Shown: positions 1 through 5,055 of the stretch, one piece after another
Numbering within the stretch: position 1 is the stretch's first letter
Layout of the letters: each line of letters starts with the position of its first letter
NCBI GenBank assembly: GCA_017382775.1
Contig: JAFNZQ010000067.1
Span: forward strand, 1-5,055
DNA: 5,055 nt
Reading direction: 5' to 3'
DNA from: Spirochaetaceae bacterium
GTDB taxonomy: Bacteria; Spirochaetota; Spirochaetia; Treponematales; Treponemataceae
Notes under the pieces: model-generated
The model's database searches: none
What the model was told of the DNA's origin: nothing
Seen by the model: only the letters and a program-made list of their open reading frames with translations
Program-made: the position numbers and the translations under genes

Positions 1-246
1 CAATTCCCTGGTGGGTGTCATAATCAAAATTTGGGAATTTTCCCTGTCTTTGAGGCATTCATTTAAAATGGGAATTAGGTAGGCAGCGGTTTTTCCCGTG
101 CCTGTTTGTGACTGAACGTACAGGTCACCTTTTTTTTCGGTAAAATAGCGGATAACTTTTTCTTGAACTTCGGTACAATCCACATAGCCTGCTTCCGATA
201 TGCCTTTAAGTAAATTTTCGTTAAAACCGCATTCTTCAAATTTCAT
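1..246 (-). CDS. DEAD-box RNA helicase, N-terminal part (runs off the window)
   Basis: The first 82 residues of an ATP-dependent RNA helicase of the DEAD-box family; the rest lies beyond base 1. Family members unwind or remodel RNA duplexes in the cytoplasm, in ribosome assembly, mRNA turnover or cold adaptation. Visible landmarks are F8 and the Q motif ending in Q28 (GYVDCTEVQ, residues 20-28, with Cys where Pro is usual), motif I SQTGTGKT (46-53, the Walker A lysine being K52) and motif Ia PTREL (78-82). The DEAD motif itself and the second RecA-like domain are not in the window, so the subfamily cannot be told. ATG at 246 is chosen because the Q motif starts at the usual distance from it. 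It follows the ffh stop codon by 7 bp with only a weak purine-rich stretch as ribosome binding site, suggesting co-transcription and translational coupling with ffh. Confidence 0.93.
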   Translation of the reverse strand, partial: MKFEECGFNENLLKGISEAGYVDCTEVQEKVIRYFTEKKGDLYVQSQTGTGKTAAYLIPILNECLKDRENSQILIMTPTREL

Positions 247-253
247 AATTTTC

Positions 254-1585
254 TCACTTTCCGCCAAATTGTTGCATAAATTGCGCTTGCAACCCTTTGT
301 TTTTGCTGAATTTTCGCATCATAAGGCGGGTTTTTTCAAATTGTTTGATAAGTTTGTTCACTTCGCCCACCGATGTTCCGGAGCCGCGGGCAATTCGTTT
401 TCGTCGGGAAGGGCCTAAAATAAGGTGATTTTCTCGCTCTTTTTTTGTCATGGAAAGGATGATGGCCTCCTGTCGTTTCATAACGGATGTATCGATTTGG
501 CTTTCGTCGATTTGACCGGCCATTCCGGGAACCATTTCCAAAATGTTTTGGATTGAACCCATTTTTTTCACCCGTTGCAGTTGATCCAACATATCTTGGA
601 GGCTAAATCCTTCCTTGGCAATTTTTTTCTGAAGTTTTTCCGCTTCCTCTTCTTCAAAGGTTTCCTGGGCCTTTTCCACTAAGGAAACCACGTCACCCAT
701 ACCCAAAATGCGGCCGGCAATTCGTTCCGGGAAAAATGGTTCCCAATCGGTGAGTTTTTCACCGGTACCCATGAACAAAATGGGCTTTCCGGTAACGGAT
801 TTCAGAGACAGGGCCGCACCGCCCCGAGCATCGGAATCGAATTTGGTGAGGATAACACCGGTGAGAGAAAGGGCCTCATCGAAGGCCTTGGCCACATCCA
901 CAACGCTTTGGCCCATCATTGCATCCGCAACAAGGATGGTTTCCACAGGGTTGCAAACTTTTTTCACCTGAACGATTTCGGCCATCATGTCCTCGTCAAC
1001 TTGGAGGCGACCGGCTGTATCCACAATAACGGTGTCGCAACCGTTTTTTGCAGCAAAGGTTAAGGCATTTTTCGCAACCTTGGGTGCGTCTTTGGTATCT
1101 TCCTTGTAAATCGGTACATCAATTTTTTCTGCCAAAACGGAAAGCTGTTCGATGGCTGCGGGACGAACCAAATCGCAGGCCACAAGCAAGGGTTTGCGAC
1201 CTTCGTTTTTAAGTCGTAGAGCCAACTTGGCCGCACCCGTGGTTTTACCGGCACCTTGAAGTCCCAAGAACAAAATTGTGGAAATTGTGTCCTGGCCTTT
1301 AAGCTGTAAATCAGTTTTTTTATCCCCTAAAAGAGCGAGAATTTTGTCGTAAACAATTTTTACAAACTGTTGTCCCGGTGCCACTGAACGCAACACTTTC
1401 TCGCCCTTGGCTTCTTCAATGGTGCTATTGACAAAGCGGCGAACAACCCGTAAATTAACATCGGCTTCAAGAAGAGCGTTTTTTATCTGCTCAACTGCGT
1501 CTTCTATATTTTTTTCCGAAATTGTGGATTTTCCCGCAATATTGCGAAAAACATCTGAAAATGTATTTGTAATTTTTTCTAACAT
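254..1585 (-). CDS. ffh: Signal recognition particle protein Ffh (SRP54 homologue)
   Basis: GTPase of the signal recognition particle: it binds signal sequences on nascent membrane proteins together with 4.5S/SRP RNA and delivers the ribosome to the receptor FtsY at the inner membrane. The 443-residue product has the full NG-M layout. The N domain covers about residues 1-90, with ALLEADV at 37-43. The G domain has G1 GLQGAGKTT (108-116), DLVRPAA (138-144), DTAGR (189-193), TKFD (247-250) and GTGEK (273-277). The methionine-rich M domain has the SRP-RNA binding segment SRRKRIARGSGTS (393-405) and ends in QQFGGK. The length is normal for bacterial Ffh. The frame stays open to a TTG at 1639, but the family N-terminus matches MLEKITNTF from the ATG at 1585, and the upstream extension would cover the promoter. 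There is no Shine-Dalgarno sequence before this ATG. The neighbouring gene downstream encodes a DEAD-box helicase. Confidence 0.97.
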   Translation of the reverse strand: MLEKITNTFSDVFRNIAGKSTISEKNIEDAVEQIKNALLEADVNLRVVRRFVNSTIEEAKGEKVLRSVAPGQQFVKIVYDKILALLGDKKTDLQLKGQDTISTILFLGLQGAGKTTGAAKLALRLKNEGRKPLLVACDLVRPAAIEQLSVLAEKIDVPIYKEDTKDAPKVAKNALTFAAKNGCDTVIVDTAGRLQVDEDMMAEIVQVKKVCNPVETILVADAMMGQSVVDVAKAFDEALSLTGVILTKFDSDARGGAALSLKSVTGKPILFMGTGEKLTDWEPFFPERIAGRILGMGDVVSLVEKAQETFEEEEAEKLQKKIAKEGFSLQDMLDQLQRVKKMGSIQNILEMVPGMAGQIDESQIDTSVMKRQEAIILSMTKKERENHLILGPSRRKRIARGSGTSVGEVNKLIKQFEKTRLMMRKFSKNKGLQAQFMQQFGGK

Positions 1586-1592
1586 GATAAAC

Positions 1593-1621
1593 ATTATAAC
1601 CGATTTTCTTTTTTTTGTCAA
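1593..1621 (-). promoter_or_regulatory. Consensus sigma-70-type promoter of ffh
   Basis: On the minus strand TTGACA (1616-1621) and TATAAT (1593-1598) are both perfect consensus hexamers separated by exactly 17 bp; the spacer is A-rich. The -10 box is followed by 7 bp (GTTTATC) and then the ffh ATG at 1585-1583. Transcription normally starts about 6-8 bp after the -10 box, so it would begin at or next to the A of the ATG, giving a leaderless or nearly leaderless message. No extended -10 TG is present. Confidence 0.88.
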
Positions 1622-1730
1622 GTGCAATACACCTTCCAAGGGATTTTTCTCCCCGGGAAACTACGGAACCGTTAAAGTCTTGAGAAAAATTTGCTTAATG
1701 TCGATTTTGCATTATTGGGGATTGAAATTT
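1622..1730. other. Intergenic stretch between the operon terminator and the ffh promoter
   Basis: About 110 bp with no convincing coding potential. On the minus strand there is a minor inverted repeat (GGGA and TCCC around an A-rich loop, near 1640-1655) inside a CCCGGG-containing stretch. I see no SRP RNA, tRNA or second good promoter here. A regulator site cannot be excluded. Confidence 0.5.
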
Positions 1731-1769
1731 GATAAAAAGAAAGTCCCGCCATCGATTTATGACGGGACT
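1731..1769 (-). terminator. Intrinsic terminator of the fatty acid operon
   Basis: On minus-strand RNA AGUCCCGUCAU (1769-1759) pairs with AUGGCGGGACU (1752-1742) as an 11-bp stem containing one U-G wobble, with a 6-nt loop, followed directly by UUCUUUUUAUC (1741-1731). Read on the plus strand the wobble becomes a C-A mismatch and no U-tract follows, so the element is built for minus-strand transcripts. It lies about 43 bp after the stop codon of the CoA-transferase beta subunit and separates that operon from the ffh promoter. Confidence 0.9.
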
Positions 1770-1786
1770 AGTGTGCATGTGTTAAG

Positions 1787-1808
1787 TATTTCAGAGATCA
1801 CTGAAATA
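1787..1808 (-). repeat. Inverted repeat/hairpin just after the CoA-transferase beta subunit stop codon
   Basis: TATTTCAG (1787-1794) and CTGAAATA (1801-1808) form a perfect 8-bp inverted repeat around a 6-nt loop. It begins 3 bp after the TAA of the beta subunit gene. What follows on the minus strand is not U-rich, so it is not a terminator by itself. It could protect the mRNA 3' end upstream of the real terminator, or be a protein-binding palindrome. The inverted repeat is plain in the sequence; its role is unknown. Confidence 0.6.
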
Positions 1809-1811
1809 ACG

Positions 1812-2468
1812 TTACACCATACTTTTAAGGTTGGGAGAAATAATCAAGGTTGCCTCTGTTGCAGCCTGAATTTCTTCCACAGTAAACTCCGGATTGTATT
1901 CCACCAGTTCAAGACCGGCCGGGGTAACAACCATAACGCCCATTTCGGTAATAATTTTTGTAATACATTTTACCGCGGTATAAGGGAGTTTACATTTCTT
2001 TAAAATCTTATGGTTGCCTTTGGCTGTGTGCTCCATGGCAACAATAACATTTTTTGCACCAACCAACAAATCCATGGCACCGCCCATACCGGGCATTTTT
2101 TTGCCGGGGATAATCCAGTTGGAAAGAGAACCTTCTTCGTCAACTTCCAAGCCACCTAAAATGGTTGCATCAACGTGACCGCCGCGAATAAGACCGAAGG
2201 AAGTTGCAGAATCGATGAAGCAGCCAAAGGCTCCAACAGCCGAAGGATTGCCACCGGCATCTACTACGTGAATGGGGTCGCGATTTTCATCGGTGACCGC
2301 ACCGGTTCCGATGATTCCGTTCTCAGACTGCAATGTAACATGTACGCCTTCGGGGAGATAAGCGGGTACCAAAGTAGGAAGACCAATACCCAGGTTGACC
2401 ACGTCACCGTCTTTCAGTTCTTTGGCAACACGGGCTGCAATAAAACCTTTAATCTCAGACTTATCCAT
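1812..2468 (-). CDS. atoA: 3-oxoacid/acetate CoA-transferase, beta subunit (AtoA/CtfB/ScoB type)
   Basis: Beta subunit of a family I CoA-transferase, which moves CoA between acetyl-CoA (or butyryl-CoA) and acetoacetate or a short-chain fatty acid through a glutamyl-CoA thioester. The 218-residue protein is close in length and sequence to E. coli AtoA (about 216). The N-terminal GDVVNLGIGLPT (21-32) is typical. The catalytic glutamate is E49 in the SENG motif (48-51). RGGH (96-99), LGGLEVDEEG (104-113) and PGMGGAMDL (126-134) are the other family blocks. The start is ATG at 2468, with AAGGAGG (2484-2478) 9 nt upstream inside the end of the alpha subunit gene. The two genes overlap by one base in TAATG, which suits translational coupling of a 1:1 heteromer. 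Substrate preference (acetoacetate, butyrate or another acid) cannot be told from sequence; Scot-type, Ctf and Ato enzymes look alike here. Confidence 0.94.
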   Translation of the reverse strand: MDKSEIKGFIAARVAKELKDGDVVNLGIGLPTLVPAYLPEGVHVTLQSENGIIGTGAVTDENRDPIHVVDAGGNPSAVGAFGCFIDSATSFGLIRGGHVDATILGGLEVDEEGSLSNWIIPGKKMPGMGGAMDLLVGAKNVIVAMEHTAKGNHKILKKCKLPYTAVKCITKIITEMGVMVVTPAGLELVEYNPEFTVEEIQAATEATLIISPNLKSMV

Positions 2469-3157
2469 TAGTACTTACCTCCTTCTACAACATAGTCCAC
2501 AAATACACCGGAAGTGCGAACATTTTCGGGAGCAATTACGCCAAGTTCCACCACTTCTTCTGCTTCCGCAATAACAACATCGGCAGCGGTAGCCATAACG
2601 ATATTAAAGTTGCTGGTATCCCCTTTGTACCAAACATTTCCGGCCTTGTCGATTTGATAACCGGCAATAACGGAAACATCGGCATGGAGAGGAGCCATCA
2701 ACAAGTAGTCTTTCCCGTTGACCGTCTGTTTTCCCAAACAATAGGGATTATCTTCAACGATGGTACCTACGCCTGTGGGAGTGAGCACACCACCCAAACC
2801 GGCACCACCGGCACGAATCATCTCAGCCAAACTTCCCTGGGGAAGCAACACAACATCCAAAGTACCATCCACCATATTCTGTGTGGCAACTTCCGGGTTC
2901 AATCCCACATGGGAAGCAATCAAGCGTTTAACCTGTTTGTTGTGAACGAGTTTTGCAACAGCATAGTACTCTTCACCCATGGGACCTCCGGGCATGGAAG
3001 CATCATTACAAATCATAGTCAAATCTTTTACGCCGCTCTTTGACAAAGCATCAATAAATTTATGGGCACTACCGCATCCCATGAAACCGCCGAACATAAC
3101 GGTTGCGCCATTGGGAATTAGCTTAACAGCCTCTTCGATAGATACAAATTTAGGCAT
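2468..3157 (-). CDS. atoD: 3-oxoacid/acetate CoA-transferase, alpha subunit (AtoD/CtfA/ScoA type)
   Basis: Alpha subunit of the same CoA-transferase; it supplies most of the CoA-binding surface while the glutamate nucleophile is on the beta subunit. The 229-residue product matches E. coli AtoD (220) through its length: GATVMFGGFMGCG near the N-terminus (the family glycine-rich segment), DLTMICNDAS, a central IASHVGLNPE, VLLPQGSLAEMIRAGGAGLGG, and LTPTGVGT, which are characteristic blocks. The open frame continues to 3223, but ATG at 3157 is preferred: it starts the family N-terminus (MPKFVSIEEA) and has AGGAGG (3172-3167) 9 nt upstream. The extension would also run through a strong stem-loop. 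The stop codon shares its last base with the start of the beta subunit gene. A stem-loop in the 87-bp gap after the thiolase gene may lower its expression relative to the thiolase. Confidence 0.94.
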   Translation of the reverse strand: MPKFVSIEEAVKLIPNGATVMFGGFMGCGSAHKFIDALSKSGVKDLTMICNDASMPGGPMGEEYYAVAKLVHNKQVKRLIASHVGLNPEVATQNMVDGTLDVVLLPQGSLAEMIRAGGAGLGGVLTPTGVGTIVEDNPYCLGKQTVNGKDYLLMAPLHADVSVIAGYQIDKAGNVWYKGDTSNFNIVMATAADVVIAEAEEVVELGVIAPENVRTSGVFVDYVVEGGKY

Positions 3158-3166
3158 TCCGAACAA

Positions 3167-3172
3167 CCTCCT
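3167..3172 (-). promoter_or_regulatory. Ribosome binding site deciding the CoA-transferase alpha subunit start
   Basis: AGGAGG on the minus strand, 9 nt before ATG 3157. It settles the start against the longer open frame reaching 3223, and its spacing equals that of the other two complete genes of the operon. Confidence 0.9.
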
Positions 3173-3183
3173 GTATAAAATAT

Positions 3184-3209
3184 GGCGGGCAGACATAAGT
3201 CTGCCCACC
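3184..3209 (-). promoter_or_regulatory. Strong intercistronic stem-loop between thiolase and CoA-transferase genes
   Basis: On minus-strand RNA GGUGGGCAGAC (3209-3199) pairs with GUCUGCCCGCC (3194-3184) over 11 bp with one U-G wobble and a UUAU tetraloop. It is followed by AUAUUUUAUA, a broken U-rich stretch, so it could be a partial (leaky) terminator or an RNA processing/stabilising element. It lies 12 bp before the AGGAGG of the alpha subunit gene. The plus strand carries a run of five T after a short gap (3211-3215), so some antisense termination is also possible, but there the stem has a C-A mismatch. Confidence 0.7.
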
Positions 3210-3244
3210 GTTTTTGTAATCAACCAATTCGGTTAATTGAGAAA

Positions 3245-4441
3245 TCAGCATTTCTCCCAAATGGTGGCAACACCCATTCCACCGCCGATACAAAGGGTCG
3301 CGAGGCCCTTCTTGGCATCATTGCGCTTCTGCATTTCGTGGAGCAGAGTAACAATAATACGAGCGCCGGAACATCCCACGGGATGACCGAGGGAAATAGC
3401 ACCACCATTCACATTGACCTTGGACATATCAAATTCCAGGTCGCGAGCCACAGCCAAAGACTGAGCGGCAAAGGCCTCGTTGGCTTCCACCAAGTCAATG
3501 TCTTTAATTGTGAGATTTGCTTTATCGAGAGCCCGGCGAGATGCCGGAACGGGACCGAGTCCCATCACCTTTGGATCTACGCCACCCTGTCCCCAGCTAA
3601 CCAACTTAGCCATAGGTTTAAGATTGTACTTCTTAACAGCCTCTCCTGAAGCAAGCACGATAGCAGCCGCACCGTCATTGATTCCGGAAGCATTAGCTGC
3701 GGTAACGCGCTCGCCCTTTGAACCGTCTGCCAATGGGAAAGCTCCGCGCAATTTGGCCACGCCTTCCATTGTAACACCGGCTTTGGGATATTCATCAACC
3801 TTAAATTCCACCGTTTCCTTCTTTACTTTGACCGGAACGGGAACAATTTCGGCTTCGAATTTTCCGGCTGCCAAGGCAGCTTCGGTTTTGTTTTGTGAAT
3901 TTACGGCAAACTGATCCAATTCTTCACGGGTTAAACCGTATTGTTCACAAATGTTCTCGGCGGTGGTTCCCATGTGATAGTTATTGTATGCATCCCACAG
4001 GCCATCGTTGACCATGGTGTCAACAATTTTGTTTTCACCCATACGAGCACCCCAACGAGCAGCGGGGATGGCATAAGGTGCAGCGGACATGTTTTCCGTA
4101 CCACCGGCCACAACGATATCCGCATCGCCGGCCATAATTGCACGACCGGCTTCGATTACGGACTTCATTCCGGAACCGCAAACCATGGAAACCGTATAAG
4201 CGGGAACTTCAATGGGAATACCGGCCTTTATGGCAACCTGACGAGCGGGATTTTGTCCCAAGCCTGCAGATAAAATGCATCCGAACATTACTTCATCCAC
4301 GTTTTCCGGAGCCACACCGGCTCGTTTCAAAGCCTCTTTTACGGTGATGGCACCAAATTCCACAGCGGGAACATCTTTCAAAGATCCGCCGAATGAACCG
4401 ATTGCGGTTCGACAACAATTAACAACGTATACTTCCTTCAT
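3245..4441 (-). CDS. atoB: Acetyl-CoA acetyltransferase (thiolase II)
   Basis: Biosynthetic-type thiolase that interconverts two acetyl-CoA with acetoacetyl-CoA plus CoA in the cytoplasm. The 398-residue length is normal for the family. The nucleophilic cysteine is C88 in VCGSGMK; NEAFAAQ (321-327) provides the oxyanion-hole asparagine; H353 in LGHPVG and C384 in CIGGGMG complete the catalytic set. The N-terminus ([11 protein letters not shown]), GLGQNPARQ (61-69) and the C-terminal EKC closely resemble clostridial ThlA as I remember it. The residues before C88 (VSM) differ from the common VN(K/Q/V). ATG at 4441 has GGAGG (4455-4451) 9 nt upstream. It stands between a fatty acid transporter gene and the CoA-transferase genes, so acetoacetyl-CoA is the likely shared intermediate. 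The alternative names thlA or phaA would fit equally; no hydroxybutyryl-CoA dehydrogenase is in the window to decide the direction. Confidence 0.96.
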   Translation of the reverse strand: MKEVYVVNCCRTAIGSFGGSLKDVPAVEFGAITVKEALKRAGVAPENVDEVMFGCILSAGLGQNPARQVAIKAGIPIEVPAYTVSMVCGSGMKSVIEAGRAIMAGDADIVVAGGTENMSAAPYAIPAARWGARMGENKIVDTMVNDGLWDAYNNYHMGTTAENICEQYGLTREELDQFAVNSQNKTEAALAAGKFEAEIVPVPVKVKKETVEFKVDEYPKAGVTMEGVAKLRGAFPLADGSKGERVTAANASGINDGAAAIVLASGEAVKKYNLKPMAKLVSWGQGGVDPKVMGLGPVPASRRALDKANLTIKDIDLVEANEAFAAQSLAVARDLEFDMSKVNVNGGAISLGHPVGCSGARIIVTLLHEMQKRNDAKKGLATLCIGGGMGVATIWEKC

Positions 4442-4488
4442 GCTAGATAACCTCCATTTAAACTATAAGTATTACGCAACTGCGAGGT
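4442..4488. other. Short intergenic gap between transporter and thiolase genes
   Basis: The 47-bp gap holds the thiolase ribosome binding site GGAGG (4455-4451). I see no terminator and no convincing promoter in it, so the transporter and thiolase genes are probably co-transcribed. Confidence 0.6.
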
Positions 4489-5055
4489 TTAGAAGAAAAT
4501 ACCCCAGCAGAGGAATCCGGCACAAGCAACAGCTCCGGTAAAGAGCAATACAGTTACCAAGAAGCCCATAATATCTTTGGCTTTCAAACCGGCAACACCG
4601 AGAGCAGGCAAGGCCCAGAACGGCTGGATCATGTTTGTCCACTGGTCACCCCAAGCAATAGCCATTGCAGCACGACCGGGTTCGATACCAAGTGCTTCCG
4701 CAGCAGGCATAACGATGGGACCTTGTACTGCCCACTGTCCGCCACCGGAAGGAACAAAGAAGTTTACGATACCTGCTGACAAGAATGTAAGCATTGGGAA
4801 GGTAACTTTGTTGGAAATGCTTACGAAGAAGTTGGAAATAACGCCTGCCAAAGACACACCGCTTTCGTTTGACACAACCATGATACCCATGATACCGGCA
4901 TAGAAGGGGAACTGCAAGAGGATACCGGCAGCACCGGAAATAGCATTACCGATGGCATCTACATAGCGGCGAAGACCACCATGGAGCAACAGTCCCAAGA
5001 ACATGAATATGAAGTTAACGATGTTCAAGTTCAAGCTGTTGGCGATATTTCCGCC
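4489..5055 (-). CDS. atoE: Short-chain fatty acid transporter (AtoE family), C-terminal part
   Basis: The last 188 residues of an inner-membrane permease of the AtoE/short-chain fatty acid transporter family; its start lies beyond the window. E. coli AtoE is about 440 residues, so roughly 250 N-terminal residues are missing. The visible part starts in an open frame (GGNIANSLNL) and holds several hydrophobic segments, roughly at visible residues 12-25, 43-62, 66-80, 87-101, 143-157 and 163-188. The family hallmark is the block NFFVPSGGGQWAVQGP (98-113), followed by GDQWTN (136-141) and IQPFWALP (143-150). An apparent TTG start at 5034 is internal. The gene leads the operon part seen here, ahead of the thiolase and CoA-transferase genes, which supports uptake (or release) of acetoacetate, butyrate or similar acids. 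Substrate and coupling ion are inferred from the family only. Confidence 0.92.
   Translation of the reverse strand, partial: GGNIANSLNLNIVNFIFMFLGLLLHGGLRRYVDAIGNAISGAAGILLQFPFYAGIMGIMVVSNESGVSLAGVISNFFVSISNKVTFPMLTFLSAGIVNFFVPSGGGQWAVQGPIVMPAAEALGIEPGRAAMAIAWGDQWTNMIQPFWALPALGVAGLKAKDIMGFLVTVLLFTGAVACAGFLCWGIFF

Noticed and set aside
1586..1639. 18-residue N-terminal extension of Ffh from a TTG codon at 1639
   Set aside because: It is not part of the Ffh family N-terminus, has no ribosome binding site and overlaps the consensus promoter.
1622..1741. Possible SRP RNA (4.5S) gene next to ffh
   Set aside because: The conserved GGAA-tetraloop hairpin region of SRP RNA is not present on either strand, and only weak local pairing is seen.
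1407..2003. 198-codon plus-strand open frame spanning the ffh start and the CoA-transferase beta subunit end
   Set aside because: It is antisense to two well-supported genes and the intergenic terminator and promoter, and its translation has no recognisable domain.
3158..3223. 22-residue N-terminal extension of the CoA-transferase alpha subunit
   Set aside because: It runs through the stem-loop and the AGGAGG site; the family N-terminus and the ribosome binding site both point to ATG 3157.
3195..3234. Possible promoter before the CoA-transferase genes (TTGATT, 17 bp, ACTTAT)
   Set aside because: The -10 match is poor and lies within the stem-loop; the spacing alone is not enough.
3222..3239. 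Overlapping small inverted repeats (AACC/GGTT and CAATT/AATTG) after the thiolase stop codon
   Set aside because: The arms are only 4-5 bp and AT-rich, which is expected by chance.
3182..3914. Plus-strand open frames of 155 and 144 codons opposite the thiolase gene
   Set aside because: They are antisense shadows of a conserved gene, with no ribosome binding site or recognisable protein features.
4442..4488. Possible promoter or terminator between transporter and thiolase genes
   Set aside because: TATAGT-like bases occur but without a properly spaced -35 box, and the only pairing is a 4-bp CGCA/TGCG with a 2-nt loop.

Overview
All genes in this window lie on the minus strand. It reads as an ordinary chromosomal segment of an anaerobic bacterium with middling GC content. 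The Ffh protein, especially its N-domain and its TKFDSDARGGAA G4 region, resembles what I remember of spirochaete (Treponema-type) Ffh. The thiolase resembles clostridial ThlA. My best guess is a Treponema-like spirochaete from a gut or oral habitat, with a clostridial-type Firmicute as the alternative. This rests on memory, not on a search.

In the direction of transcription (high to low coordinates) there are two units. The first is a short-chain fatty acid/acetoacetate operon: an AtoE-type transporter cut by the window edge (4489-5055), an acetyl-CoA acetyltransferase (3245-4441), then the alpha subunit (2468-3157) and beta subunit (1812-2468) of an AtoD/AtoA-type CoA-transferase. The thiolase and both transferase subunits have a GGAGG-type ribosome binding site 9 nt before ATG, and the two subunits overlap in a TAATG junction. 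A strong stem-loop sits between the thiolase and the alpha subunit. The operon ends with two hairpins, the second being a good intrinsic terminator.

Together these genes would import (or export) short-chain fatty acids or acetoacetate, transfer CoA onto them from acetyl-CoA or another donor, and interconvert acetoacetyl-CoA with two acetyl-CoA. The direction in vivo (acid use versus acid production) cannot be read from this window.

The second unit starts at a textbook promoter (TTGACA, 17 bp, TATAAT) placed so close to the ffh ATG that the mRNA should have almost no leader. It encodes Ffh, the protein of the signal recognition particle (254-1585), followed 7 bp later by a DEAD-box RNA helicase whose first 82 codons are in the window (1-246).

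I found no mobile element, CRISPR array, tRNA or rRNA, and no convincing undescribed system. The most interesting points are the apparently leaderless ffh transcript and the strand-specific hairpin inside the fatty acid operon.
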